From Xanthobacter autotrophicus (GTDB taxonomy: Bacteria > Pseudomonadota > Alphaproteobacteria > Rhizobiales > Xanthobacteraceae), in contig NZ_JAIVFN010000040.1 of assembly GCF_030015065.1 (NCBI RefSeq), forward strand, positions 1-35,231: 35,231 nucleotides of DNA, in the 5' to 3' direction. Position numbers and translations under genes: made by a program. Numbering within the stretch: the first letter of the stretch is position 1; each line of letters begins with the position of its first letter. Under the pieces are notes generated by a model. That model was given only the letters and a program-made list of their open reading frames with translations, was not told the DNA's origin and made no database searches. This document shows, piece by piece, positions 1 to 8,328 of this stretch.

Positions 1-154
1 GGCAAGCGGGAGAGGGGCACCGGGGGGCGGTGCATGGAGCGGCCCGCTCGCCGGCCCGGCCAAGCCGTCCGCGCGCCGGCGCCGGCCGCCGCACCCCGAA
101 GGTGGCGCCGGCTGGTGGTCGCGGCTATAGAGGCCCGCGCATCAGGAGTGTCCC

Positions 155-1675
155 GTGACTGACACCTATCTCCACCGGGAGGCCGACGCCGTCGCGCCGA
201 AAGCCGTTCCGTTCTGGGCGCGGCAGGACGGCGTCGCGGTCATCGTCGGCGCCTATATGGTGCTGCACGCCGTCATCGCCACCGTCTTCGAGATCGCCGT
301 CAATGCCGACGACGCTATCGAGAGCTATCTGGTCCAGTCGCTGGAACTGTCCTACGTCCCGCGCAACCCGCCGTTCTTCGACTGGCTGCTGTGGGGCCTC
401 CAGCAGGTGGTGGGCACCGACCGCCTCTCCTTCGCCCTGCTGCGCTACACGCTGCTGTTCGCCTGCGCCATGCTGGTCTACCGCATCGCCCGCCGGGTGA
501 TCGCGGAGCCCCGCCTGCAGGCGCTCGCCACCTTCTCCCTCTCCGCCATCTGGGTGATCGGCTATCACAGCCATCGCATCCTCACCCATTCCAATGTGAT
601 GATTGTCGCCATTGCCGGCGCCTTCCTCACTGTCGTCGCGCTGGCCCGCAAGCCCTCCGCCGGCCTTTATGCCGGGCTCGGCGCGTGGATCGCGGTGGGC
701 ATCCTCGGCAAGTTCGGCTTCGTCGCCTTCCTCGGCGTCCTCGCGATCGGCTGCCTGATCGAACCGACCTACCGCAGGGTGCTGCTCGACCGGCGCATCC
801 TCGTCACCCTCCTCGTGGCGGCGGTGCCGCTCGGCATCTATGGCTGGGCGCTCTGGCACTACGGGCAGAACGTGGCCCAGGCCACCGCCCAGACCATCGG
901 CGCCACCGGCGCGGGATGGGACGCGGTGCTGGCCTCGGTGGTGGGGGCGCTGGCGGGCTATGTGCTGCCCCTCGCCGCGCTGATGGCGCTGGTCTTCCTC
1001 CCCTACAACCGGGGCGAGGGGGCGCTGCCCGACGATGGCGAGCGCGGCGCCGCGCGGCGGGTGCTGCGCACCGTGATCGTGCTCGGCATCGTGATCACCC
1101 TCGCCACCACCTTCGCGGTGGGCACCACGAACCTGCGCGACCGCTACTTCCACGTCTTCCTGCTGCTGCTGCCGGTCTATCTGTTCGCGGAACTGGAGCG
1201 CCTCGGCGGCTGGCGGCCGCGCGTCGGCCTGTATCTGGGCGTGCTCGCCGCCATGGCGGTGGGCGTCATGGCGGTGCGCGTCGCCGTGCCCCTGTGGCCC
1301 GATCCGCGCCTGTGCGGGCGCTGCGTGGCGGCGGAGCCGCTGTACAAGATGCAGTTCGGCGTTTCCGCCAAGCTCGGCACGTCGCCCACCCTCGTCGCCG
1401 ACGACCGCTTCTCGGCCGGGCGCCTGCGCGCCGCCATTCCCGGTGCGCGGGTGGTGGTTTGGTACGAGGACCAGTATCGCCCGCCGTCGCGCCCGACCAC
1501 GGGATGCGCGCGCATCACCGGCATCGCCAACGGCCTGCCCCGGCTGCTGCTGCCGCCGGCCGACAAGAACACCATCGAGATGGCTGTGAAATGGTGGTCG
1601 CCAGCCATGAATCCCCATCGCTGGAGCGACTGGCAGATGACCGTCCTGTCGCCGGACGATCCCCTGTGCCGCTGA
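155..1675 (+). CDS. GT39/ArnT-like integral membrane glycosyltransferase
   Basis: A 506-residue polytopic membrane protein with roughly ten or more hydrophobic segments. The N-terminal cytoplasmic stretch (about 25 residues) is followed by a first membrane helix and a periplasmic loop with acidic residues (D52, D53, E56) and the stretch YVPRNPPFFDWLLW at about 67-80. That layout resembles the first loop of the PMT/ArnT (GT39, GT-C fold) family, which transfers sugars from polyprenyl-phosphate donors to lipid A, proteins or polymers. The substrate cannot be read from the sequence. The GTG start at 155 is supported by AGGAG at 144-148. The stop overlaps the start of the following acetyltransferase, suggesting co-transcription. 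Family assignment is by pattern recognition; function beyond sugar transfer is inference. Confidence 0.8.
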   Translation: MTDTYLHREADAVAPKAVPFWARQDGVAVIVGAYMVLHAVIATVFEIAVNADDAIESYLVQSLELSYVPRNPPFFDWLLWGLQQVVGTDRLSFALLRYTLLFACAMLVYRIARRVIAEPRLQALATFSLSAIWVIGYHSHRILTHSNVMIVAIAGAFLTVVALARKPSAGLYAGLGAWIAVGILGKFGFVAFLGVLAIGCLIEPTYRRVLLDRRILVTLLVAAVPLGIYGWALWHYGQNVAQATAQTIGATGAGWDAVLASVVGALAGYVLPLAALMALVFLPYNRGEGALPDDGERGAARRVLRTVIVLGIVITLATTFAVGTTNLRDRYFHVFLLLLPVYLFAELERLGGWRPRVGLYLGVLAAMAVGVMAVRVAVPLWPDPRLCGRCVAAEPLYKMQFGVSAKLGTSPTLVADDRFSAGRLRAAIPGARVVVWYEDQYRPPSRPTTGCARITGIANGLPRLLLPPADKNTIEMAVKWWSPAMNPHRWSDWQMTVLSPDDPLCR

Positions 1676-2130
1676 CGGGCCTCCTGATCCGCCCGGCCCG
1701 GCCGGGAGACCTGCCGGCGCTGGTGGCGCTGTTCGCCGCCGACGCGCTCGGCGGCCACGGCGACACCTGCGATGCGGCGGCCCTCGACGCCTACCGCGCG
1801 GCCTTCGACGCCATCGCCGCAGATCCGCGGGCGACGCTCTATGCGGCCGAGCTCGACGGACGGGTGGCGGGCACCTTCCAGATCGTGCTGGTGCGCAGCC
1901 TGCCGGGGCGCGGGGCCCTGCGCGCCTTTCTGGAGGCGGTGCAGGTGGACGCGGCGCTGCGCGGCCGTCGCATCGGTGAGGCCATGGTGCGCTTCGCCAT
2001 GGCCGAGGCCGGCCGTGCCGGCGCGGCGAGTCTTGCCCTCACCTCCAACAAGGTCCGTACCGGCGCCCACCGATTCTATCGCCGGCTGGGTTTCGCCAAC
2101 TCGCACGAGGGCTTCAAGATCGAGCTGTAG
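1666..2130 (+). CDS. GNAT family N-acetyltransferase
   Basis: About 154 residues with the GNAT fold pattern: an N-terminal IRPARPGDLPALVALF strand/helix, a central strand (AGTFQIVLVRSL), the acetyl-CoA-binding motif A (VQVDAALRGRRIGEAMV, with the R-x-x-R/G-x-G/A pyrophosphate loop) and a C-terminal THRFYRRLGF-like motif B (AHRFYRRLGFANSHEGFKIEL). The proposed GTG start at 1666 overlaps the end of the glycosyltransferase gene by 10 bases. No ATG exists between that point and the first conserved strand, so translation is probably coupled. The acceptor substrate is unknown. The long open frame running upstream from 391 is a shadow of the glycosyltransferase gene and is not part of this protein. 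Confidence 0.8.
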   Translation: MPLTGLLIRPARPGDLPALVALFAADALGGHGDTCDAAALDAYRAAFDAIAADPRATLYAAELDGRVAGTFQIVLVRSLPGRGALRAFLEAVQVDAALRGRRIGEAMVRFAMAEAGRAGAASLALTSNKVRTGAHRFYRRLGFANSHEGFKIEL

Positions 2131-2311
2131 CCGGCGTTTCCCTGGCCTCGGCGGCCCGGGACGGCATGCCCGGTGGTCTCCCCCTTGCCCTCGGGCGGGC
2201 TCCTGTCTACCTCTAGCCCTCGGCCGCGGGACCGGCCTTTGACACGAAGAAGAGACCGTTTGCCGGCTGGATCGCCAGATGATCCGCCGCAGCGGGCTCC
2301 GGGAGCGCATC

Positions 2312-3022
2312 ATGGCCGCAGTCCAGTCTTTGCCGATCGAGCTTTTCTACTGGCCCACCCCCAACGGATGGAAGATCACCATCATGCTGGAGGAGTGCGG
2401 GCTGCCCTATGCAGTGAACCTCGTGAACATCGGCAAGGGCGACCAGTTCAAGCCGGATTTCCTCGCCATCTCCCCCAACAACAAGATGCCGGCCATCGTC
2501 GATCCGGATGGTCCGGGCGGGCAGCCCATCTCGGTGTTCGAATCCGGCGCCATCCTCCAGTATCTCGGCCGCAAGACCGGGCTGTTCTACCCCGCCGACG
2601 AGCGCGGCCGGGTGGAGGTGGACCAGTGGCTGTTCTGGCAGATGGGGGGCCTTGGCCCCATGGCGGGGCAGGCGCACCATTTCCGCATCTATGCGCCGGA
2701 GAAGATCCCCTATGCCGTCGAGCGCTACACCAACGAGGTGCACCGGCTCTATGGCGTGATGAACACCCGCCTCAAAGACCGCGAATATCTCGCCGGCGAC
2801 TATTCCATCGCCGACATCGCCTGCGTGGGCTGGGCCAAGCTGTGGGAGCGGCAGGGCCAGCACATCGAGGAGTTTCCCCACTTCAAGGCCTGGCTGGAGC
2901 GCGTCCTGGCGCGGCCCGCCGTGCAGCGGGGCCTCGCCGTGAATGCCGAGGAGCGGGCCAAGGTGGACCTTTCCAAGGACAAGGACGCCCAGAGCGTGCT
3001 GTTCGGCCAGCGCGCCCGCTGA
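2312..3022 (+). CDS. glutathione S-transferase, YfcG/Ure2p-like
   Basis: A 236-residue two-domain glutathione S-transferase. The N-terminal thioredoxin-like domain contains FYWPTPNGWKITIMLEE, NNKMPAIVDP (cis-Pro loop) and VFESGAILQYLGRK (the Glu-Ser pair that binds the glutathione gamma-glutamyl group). The all-helical C-terminal domain contains GGLGPMAGQAHHF and the N-capping motif YLAGDYSIADIA. TPNGWK and GPMAGQ..HF are hallmarks of the YfcG/YghU/Ure2p-type enzymes, which have disulfide-bond reductase activity with glutathione. The ATG at 2312 is preferred over the in-frame codon at 2279 because GGGAG (2301-2305) sits at the right spacing and conserved sequence begins just after it. Monocistronic by spacing; cytoplasmic. 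Confidence 0.9.
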   Translation: MAAVQSLPIELFYWPTPNGWKITIMLEECGLPYAVNLVNIGKGDQFKPDFLAISPNNKMPAIVDPDGPGGQPISVFESGAILQYLGRKTGLFYPADERGRVEVDQWLFWQMGGLGPMAGQAHHFRIYAPEKIPYAVERYTNEVHRLYGVMNTRLKDREYLAGDYSIADIACVGWAKLWERQGQHIEEFPHFKAWLERVLARPAVQRGLAVNAEERAKVDLSKDKDAQSVLFGQRAR

Positions 3023-3104
3023 GCCGGGCACCGCGATCCGATCGCCGCGTGAGCCGGCAATGCTATAAGGGTGACGCCGACTGATTCCGCGGCGAGGAGC
3101 GCCC

Positions 3105-5027
3105 ATGGCCGAGGACGAGCGCGCCGCATTTTCCCGCGCCACCGCATTGCACCGGGAAGGCCGCCTTGACGAGGCGATCGAGATCTATCGACGCTTGTTG
3201 AAGGCGCGCCCAGGGGTGTTCGAGGTGGAACGCCTCATCGTGTTCGCCGAGTTGCAGGCGGGACGGACCAAGGAGGCCCACGCCGTGGCCCGCCGGGCGA
3301 AGCAGGGCCATTCCGGCAATCCCCACGCCCATGTGCTGCTCGGCGCGACGCTTCAGGCCGAACGCAAATGGGACCGGGCGCTTGCTGCCTTCGAGGCGGC
3401 TGCGAAGCTCGATCCGGGCCTGGTCGAAGCCCACTACATGGCGGGCAACGTGCTCGCCAGCCTCGGCCGCGACGCGGAGGCCGTGGCGCGGTTCGACAAG
3501 GTGCTGGCCCTCGATCCCCGTTTTCTGGAGGCCATCGCCAATCGTGCGCAGGTCCGCGTGCGGCTCGGCCAGGAGGCCGAGGCCCTCGCCGATTTCGAGC
3601 GGCTGAGCGAGCTCCAGCCCTGGGAGCCGGCGCATTTCCTCGCCAAGGGGGCGCTTCTGCTGGGCTTCGGCCGCGGCGCCGAGGCGGCACGGGCGGCGCA
3701 GGCCGCCCTGCACCTCAAGCCCGATCTTGCGGACGCCCATTTTCTCATCGGCCAGACCTTCAACGCAGCCGGGGACCTGCCGGCCGCGCGGCTGGCCTTC
3801 AGCGCCGCCCTCGCCGCCGCGCCGGATCGGTCCGCCTTCCGGCTGGCGCTGGCGCAGGTGGAGCATCAGCTGGCCGAGCGTGAGGGAGCCGAAGATGCTC
3901 CGTGCCCGGTCGAACCCGAGGCGCCCGGCTCCGGTAGTCCGGCCGATGCTGCGCCGGATCGGGGTGACGCGGGGCAGGCGCCGGTCGATTTCGACGTCGC
4001 CCTCGCCGTTACGGAAGAAGCCGTGGCGGCCGTTCCCGTCGCCCCGTCACCGCTGCCCCTTGATCCCGCTCCGCCGGATGGGGGCATTGTTCCGGAGCAT
4101 CCGGCTGCGGTGGAAGTCCCCGGCCCGTACGCGCCGGACTATCTCGCCGCAGGGCGCTGGGCGGAGGGCTGGGCCGCCCTTGAGGCCGAACGGGTGCTCG
4201 CCGCCTCGGCGCAACAGCCGTTGCCGCTGCCGCGTTGGGACGGGGTGGAGGCGCCCTCGACCCTGATCGTGACCGCAGAGGGGGATCTCGCCGACCTGAT
4301 TCTGTTCGGCCGTCTGCTGCGGGTGCTGGCTGACCGGAAAATTCCCGCGCGCCTGCTGGCGGAGGCGGAGCACGTGGCGGTGCTGTCGCGCATCGACGCG
4401 CGCGTTCCGGTGGCGGGCGACCTCGCCGGGGTGGACGTGCGCGATCCGCACCTGCGCTGGGTGCCGCTCGTCGGCCTGCCCGGTCTTGTGGCGCCGGATC
4501 CCCACGATTGGCCGCATCCGCCCTATCTCCTTGCCGATCCTGCGCGCATCGCCCGCTGGAGGGACCTGCGGCCGCAGGGATTTGCCGTGGGCATCGGCTG
4601 GAACGGCGATACCGGCCTGCTCGCCGCCTTTGCCGAGCTCGCGGCGCTCGACGGCGTGGCGCTGCTGAGCCTCGAGACGGGCCCCGCTGCGGAGGCCGAG
4701 CTCGCCGCGTCGGCGTTCGGCGGGCAGGTGGCGCGTCTGGTGCCGGACTGGGACAAGGATGGCGCCCTGACCGATACGGCCGCGGTGATCCAGCATCTGG
4801 ATCTGGTGGTCACGGGGGAGGGGGCGCTCGCCCATCTGGCCGGTGCCCGAGGCCGCCCGGGCGTCGTCGCGGTGGATGCCGCGGCGCACTGGTGCTGGGG
4901 TCGCGAGGCCGGCGCGAGCCCCCTTTATCCCTCGCTCGGGCTTGTTCGCGGCCGGCGCGGCCACTGGTCCGATGTGGCGTCGCACCTCGCCGCCGCCGTC
5001 GCCGTGCGGCGGGATGCCGGGCGCTGA
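3105..5027 (+). CDS. TPR protein with C-terminal glycosyltransferase-9-like domain
   Basis: A 640-residue protein in three parts. Residues about 1-265 are tandem tetratricopeptide repeats (e.g. WDRALAAFEAAAKLDPGLVEAHYMAGNVL and the following units). Residues about 265-345 form an acidic, Pro/Ala-rich linker. Residues about 345-640 resemble the GT9/heptosyltransferase-like tail seen behind TPRs in many alphaproteobacterial proteins: FAVGIGWNGD, DTAAVIQHLDLVVTGEGALAHLAGA, and a late W-C-W-G..SPLYPSLGLVRG segment that aligns with the usual SPWYPSMRLFRQ motif. Some canonical residues differ (TGEGALAHLAG instead of TVDTALAHLAG), so catalytic competence is uncertain. GAGGAG at 3094-3099 supports the ATG at 3105. 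The role could be O-linked glycan or envelope polysaccharide assembly; this is inference. Confidence 0.75.
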   Translation: MAEDERAAFSRATALHREGRLDEAIEIYRRLLKARPGVFEVERLIVFAELQAGRTKEAHAVARRAKQGHSGNPHAHVLLGATLQAERKWDRALAAFEAAAKLDPGLVEAHYMAGNVLASLGRDAEAVARFDKVLALDPRFLEAIANRAQVRVRLGQEAEALADFERLSELQPWEPAHFLAKGALLLGFGRGAEAARAAQAALHLKPDLADAHFLIGQTFNAAGDLPAARLAFSAALAAAPDRSAFRLALAQVEHQLAEREGAEDAPCPVEPEAPGSGSPADAAPDRGDAGQAPVDFDVALAVTEEAVAAVPVAPSPLPLDPAPPDGGIVPEHPAAVEVPGPYAPDYLAAGRWAEGWAALEAERVLAASAQQPLPLPRWDGVEAPSTLIVTAEGDLADLILFGRLLRVLADRKIPARLLAEAEHVAVLSRIDARVPVAGDLAGVDVRDPHLRWVPLVGLPGLVAPDPHDWPHPPYLLADPARIARWRDLRPQGFAVGIGWNGDTGLLAAFAELAALDGVALLSLETGPAAEAELAASAFGGQVARLVPDWDKDGALTDTAAVIQHLDLVVTGEGALAHLAGARGRPGVVAVDAAAHWCWGREAGASPLYPSLGLVRGRRGHWSDVASHLAAAVAVRRDAGR

Positions 5028-5179
5028 TCCCCCGCCGGGCCCTGCCCGGGCAGGCTGTGCGGCGAGCGGGATGGGGTCTGTCTGACCCGCTGTCTGATCT
5101 GCCGGTGTCACATTTCCGGAGGGTTGCGGTGCCGGATGCCTTGCAAAGGGCGCTTGGGTTCGGCATAGGGAGACGTGCT

Positions 5180-5271
5180 GGAGACGTGGCCGAGAGGCTG
5201 AAGGCACTCGTTTGCTAAATGAGCAGACCCCCAAAAGGGTCTCGAGGGTTCGAATCCCTCCGTCTCCGCCA
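5180..5271 (+). tRNA. tRNA-Ser (anticodon GCU)
   Basis: A class II tRNA with a seven-base acceptor stem GGAGACG (5180-5186) pairing with CGTCTCC (5261-5267), discriminator G at 5268 and an encoded CCA at 5269-5271. The anticodon stem CTCGT/ATGAG encloses loop TTGCTAA, with anticodon GCT at 5214-5216. The long variable arm and the T-loop GGTTCGAATCC are typical of serine tRNA. An integrase relic lies just downstream, so the 3' end of this gene is a plausible attachment site for an integrated element. Confidence 0.97.
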
Positions 5272-5396
5272 TTTACCCCTTCCGGACAGTTCACCGACGA
5301 ACCAGAAAGCCCTGAAAAACAAAGGGTTTCCGGAAATCTTGGGAAGCCTTGGTATCACTGAATTACGCTGGATTTTAGTCCTACGTTGAGGCTGGT

Positions 5397-5433
5397 GTTG
5401 GGGCGAAATCGTTGGGGGCGATCCCGCCCCAAC
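5397..5433 (+). promoter_or_regulatory. inverted repeat upstream of integrase relic
   Basis: GTTGGGGCG at 5397-5405 is the exact reverse complement of CGCCCCAAC at 5425-5433, and a second GTTGGGGGCG copy sits in the loop. It lies 16 bases before the integrase ATG. It may be a regulator or integrase arm-type site, but nothing in the sequence distinguishes these. Confidence 0.35.
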
Positions 5434-5448
5434 GATGGGGGTTCCAGC

Positions 5449-6154
5449 ATGGCACTCGCGCTGAATCGCCTGACCGCACGTCAGGTTCAGACGATCACCA
5501 AGCCCGGCCGGCACGCTGACGGCGGGGGGCTTGTATCTGGTTGTCGATCCATCCGGAGCACGCCGATGGGTGTACTTGTTTCGGTGGAAAGGCAATCCGT
5601 CGCAGCCGGGGACCGGCCGGCTACGGGAGCTGGGCTTGGGCTCCTGCAAGGCGGTCAGTCTCGCGGAGGCGCGCGAGGCCGCCGCCGAGGCGCGAAAGAT
5701 GGTGGCCGCTGGGGTCGATCCCATCGCCGCGAAGCGAGCGGCGGCGCGGCCCGAGCGGAAGGTACCCACCTTCGCCGAGGTCGCTGAAGAGCACATCAAG
5801 GCAATGGAGCCGGGCTGGCGGAACGAGAAGCACGTCGCTCAGTGGCGCACGTCGCTCAGCGTCGAACGGGGCGAGGACGGCGCCCTGACCGACAGCGGCT
5901 ACTGCACTTCGATTCGCGAGAAGCCGGTGGATGAGATCGACACCGCTGCGGTGCTGGCGATTATCACGCCCCTCTGGCAGGCGAAGGCCGAGACCGCTTC
6001 GAGAATTCGCGGTCGGATTGAGAAAATCCTCGATGTGGCGAAGGCGAAGGGACTGCGCTCGGGAGAGAGCCCGGCGCGATGGCGCGGCCATCTGGAGTTG
6101 ATGCTGCCCGCCCGCCAGCGGCTTCAGCGCGGCCACCACGCGGCCATGCCTTAG
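5449..6154 (+). pseudogene. tyrosine recombinase/integrase, frameshifted and C-terminally truncated
   Basis: Reads as a P4-like integrase of the type that targets tRNA genes. The N-terminal arm-binding domain starts MALALNRLTARQVQTITKPG and continues in another frame with YLVVDPSGARRWVYLFRWKG. The core-binding domain follows (TFAEVAEEHIKAMEPGWRNEKHVAQW, KPVDEIDTAAVLAI, SRIRGRIEKILDVAKAKGLR). The frame break is in a run of six G at 5524-5529: removing one G restores the expected DGGGLYLVVD. The frame then ends just after the family's HHAALP-like segment (HHAAMP), where an IS element begins. The whole catalytic domain (R-H-R-Y) is therefore missing. Position directly after tRNA-Ser supports an ancient island insertion. 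Confidence 0.85.
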
Positions 6155-6428
6155 AGCCTGACCCAAAAGGTCGTTGCTCTTGGCGAGGTTGCGTGATTCA
6201 CCGGTTCTGCGAGGTTTGGAGCGGTGATTTGTGATGTGGACGGCGGAGCAGCAGGCAATCCATCGTCGGGAGAGCGGGCGCTTTCCGAGCAATCTGACGG
6301 AGGCGGAGTGGCGGCATCTCGCCCCGCTGATCCCGCCGGCCTCGCTAGGTGGACGGCCACGCAAGACCGGCATGCGGGCGGCCATGAGCGCCATCTTCTA
6401 CCTGCTGCGCACCGGTTGGGGGGAACGG
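6154..6428 (+). mobile_element. IS5-family insertion sequence remnant (left end)
   Basis: The left end appears to be at 6154, where GAGCCTGACCCAAAAGG resembles IS5-family (IS1031-like) terminal inverted repeats. TTA at 6151-6153 could be half of a 3-bp target duplication. It interrupts the integrase relic. The element is cut off after about 270 bases, at the first CRISPR repeat; the right end is absent from the window. Confidence 0.7.
6234..6418 (+). pseudogene. IS5-family transposase, N-terminal fragment
   Basis: About 60 residues (MWTAEQQAIHRRESGR, then LTEAEWRHLAPLIPP, GGRPRKTGMRAAMSAIFYLL, RTG) match the conserved N-terminal domain (DUF4096) of IS5/IS1031-group transposases. In complete proteins the next residues are a CQWR.LP motif. 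Here the reading continues into the CRISPR array, so the DDE catalytic domain is lost. Non-functional. Confidence 0.8.
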
Positions 6429-7917
6429 GTTGCCGCTGGACCACGATCTCTGAGCGGCTATCCTGCGCTCTACTCCAGGGAGAACGTGGACTTCGTTGCC
6501 GCTGGACCACGATCTCTGAGCGGCTATCCTGGAGAATAATAGACACCCATTTCCCGCTTGGTTGCCGCTGGACCACGATCTCTGAGCGGCTATCCTCGTC
6601 GGCGCCGGCCTCAAGCGCCCCACAGAGTTGCCGCTGGACCACGATCTCTGAGCGGCTATCCTCGGCACCGACAACGGCATTTGGCGGCGCATGTTGCCGC
6701 TGGACCACGATCTCTGAGCGGCTATCCTAACGTTGTTGTCCTCGAGCTTCTCACGAAGGTTGCCGCTGGACCACGATCTCTGAGCGGCTATCCTCCACGA
6801 CAGCAGCTTGCCGATGGCTGCGTCGTTGCCGCTGGACCACGATCTCTGAGCGGCTATCCTACCGTGCGAGTATTTCCAGACGCGGACGGTGTTGCCGCTG
6901 GACCACGATCTCTGAGCGGCTATCCTATTGGCGGTCGTGGTTCCCGGCTTGGGGCTGTTGCCGCTGGACCACGATCTCTGAGCGGCTATCCTGCAAGGCG
7001 TCAAGGTAACCTCACCGGCGCGGTTGCCGCTGGACCACGATCTCTGAGCGGCTATCCTTCGGCTTGGTGATGGGCTCACCGTCGAGATGTTGCCGCTGGA
7101 CCACGATCTCTGAGCGGCTATCCTCAACCCCCATGTTGATGAACCGCGTTGCAAGTTGCCGCTGGACCACGATCTCTGAGCGGCTATCCTCGCTTCTGCG
7201 GCCACGAGTTCACAGCGCCAGTTGCCGCTGGACCACGATCTCTGAGCGGCTATCCTAAAGGTCGGCATGTCCGCCTCGAATGCGATGTTGCCGCTGGACC
7301 ACGATCTCTGAGCGGCTATCCTCACCTCGGATATTTCGAGAGCTATGCGTCTGTTGCCGCTGGACCACGATCTCTGAGCGGCTATCCTTGCTGTCGAGAT
7401 AGGCGAAGGCGACGCGCTGTTGCCGCTGGACCACGATCTCTGAGCGGCTATCCTTCACGCGAATTGCTCGACGTCCTCGCCACCGTTGCCGCTGGACCAC
7501 GATCTCTGAGCGGCTATCCTCGGTCATGCTGCGGCCGTAGCCGCCGGCAAGTTGCCGCTGGACCACGATCTCTGAGCGGCTATCCTCATGCCCTGGTAGT
7601 TCGGCATCGCCCCGCCGGTTGCCGCTGGACCACGATCTCTGAGCGGCTATCCTCGGTGTCGTCCCACCAATCCCCGCCCACCGGTTGCCGCTGGACCACG
7701 ATCTCTGAGCGGCTATCCTCCGGTCCAAGCGTACCGGCGCCAAGCTGAAGTTGCCGCTGGACCACGATCTCTGAGCGGCTATCCTCTTGGTCACCTCCTT
7801 CTCAGGCTGCATCGTGTTGCCGCTGGACCACGATCTCTGAGCGGCTATCCTGGTAGTCTGCGAGACCACAAACCCCATGGCGTTGCCGCTGGACCACGAT
7901 CTCTGAGCGGCTATCCT
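6429..7917 (+). CRISPR. type II-C CRISPR array: 23 repeats, 22 spacers
   Basis: Twenty-three 36-nt repeats start at 6429, 6495, 6561 and so on every 66 bases up to 7551, then at 7618, 7684, 7750, 7816 and 7882. Each begins GTTGCCGCTGG, contains ACCACGATCTCTGA and ends GCGGCTATCCT; I saw no repeat variant. Spacers are 30 nt except the eighteenth (7587-7617), which is 31 nt. All 22 spacers differ. Orientation is plus: the anti-repeat of the tracrRNA (12863-12887) is complementary to the 5' two-thirds of the repeat as read on this strand. TATCCT at repeat positions 31-36, with TGGACC at 9-14 (16-nt gap), could form a promoter in each repeat, as in Neisseria type II-C arrays. No AT-rich leader precedes the first repeat, which follows the IS remnant directly. 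The 66-nt period keeps reading frames open and creates spurious ORFs. Confidence 0.99.
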
Positions 7918-7922
7918 CGATC

Positions 7923-7959
7923 TGCCGCCATCCCCTTGATACCAAAGGGGATGGCGGCA
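7923..7959. terminator. 15-bp perfect hairpin between convergent array and cas2
   Basis: Arms TGCCGCCATCCCCTT (7923-7937) and its exact reverse complement (7945-7959) with a 7-nt loop. It begins 6 bases after the last repeat and ends 30 bases beyond the cas2 stop codon. It could stop transcription from both sides, though neither side has a long T-run. It is the only recognisable structure between array and cas2. Confidence 0.6.
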
Positions 7960-7989
7960 ATCAGGACGGCCTGAAAATGCGGCATTCCG

Positions 7990-8328
7990 TCAGAACAAGG
8001 CCAACTGGTCGGGATTTTTGCGGGGACGCCGCCGGCGCTGGCCCGAGAAACGGACGATGTTCTCATACTGCCGGTCCGTGAAGGTGAGGATGTGGATCTC
8101 GCCCTGTTCGGGCAAGTTCGATTCGATGCGGCGCATGTACGCCTCGAACTGCTCCTTGCCGTTGCAGAAGCGCGCATAGACGGAAAACTGGCTTTTCTCG
8201 AACCCTTCGTCGAGCAGAAACTGCCGGAATTTTGTGGCGGCGTGCATCTCCGCCCGGCTGCCCACCGGCAGGTCGAACATCACGAAGATCCACATGAGCC
8301 GGTATCCGCTGAGTTGCGTGGCGGTCAT
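7990..8328 (-). CDS. cas2: CRISPR-associated endonuclease Cas2
   Basis: A 112-residue Cas2 with the ferredoxin-like start YRLMWIFVMFDLPVGSRAEM (the family Asp in FDLPV), then FRQFLLDEGFEKSQFSVYARFC and the strand IHILTFTDRQYENIVRF. This matches type II Cas2. Cas2 dimers bridge two Cas1 dimers in the spacer-acquisition complex. Its ATG overlaps the cas1 stop (ATGA at 8325-8328), so it is translationally coupled as the last gene of the cas9-cas1-cas2 operon. An alternative start at the internal Met (8295) would remove eleven residues before the first strand. The C-terminal tail is basic and ends NPDQLALF. Confidence 0.97.
   Translation of the reverse strand: MTATQLSGYRLMWIFVMFDLPVGSRAEMHAATKFRQFLLDEGFEKSQFSVYARFCNGKEQFEAYMRRIESNLPEQGEIHILTFTDRQYENIVRFSGQRRRRPRKNPDQLALF

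Noticed and set aside
6345-7878. Long open frames on both strands through the array (up to 326 codons)
   Set aside because: They arise because repeat plus spacer is 66 bases, a multiple of three, so a repeat without stop codons stays open in the same frame. The translation is a periodic repeat of the CRISPR unit, not a protein.
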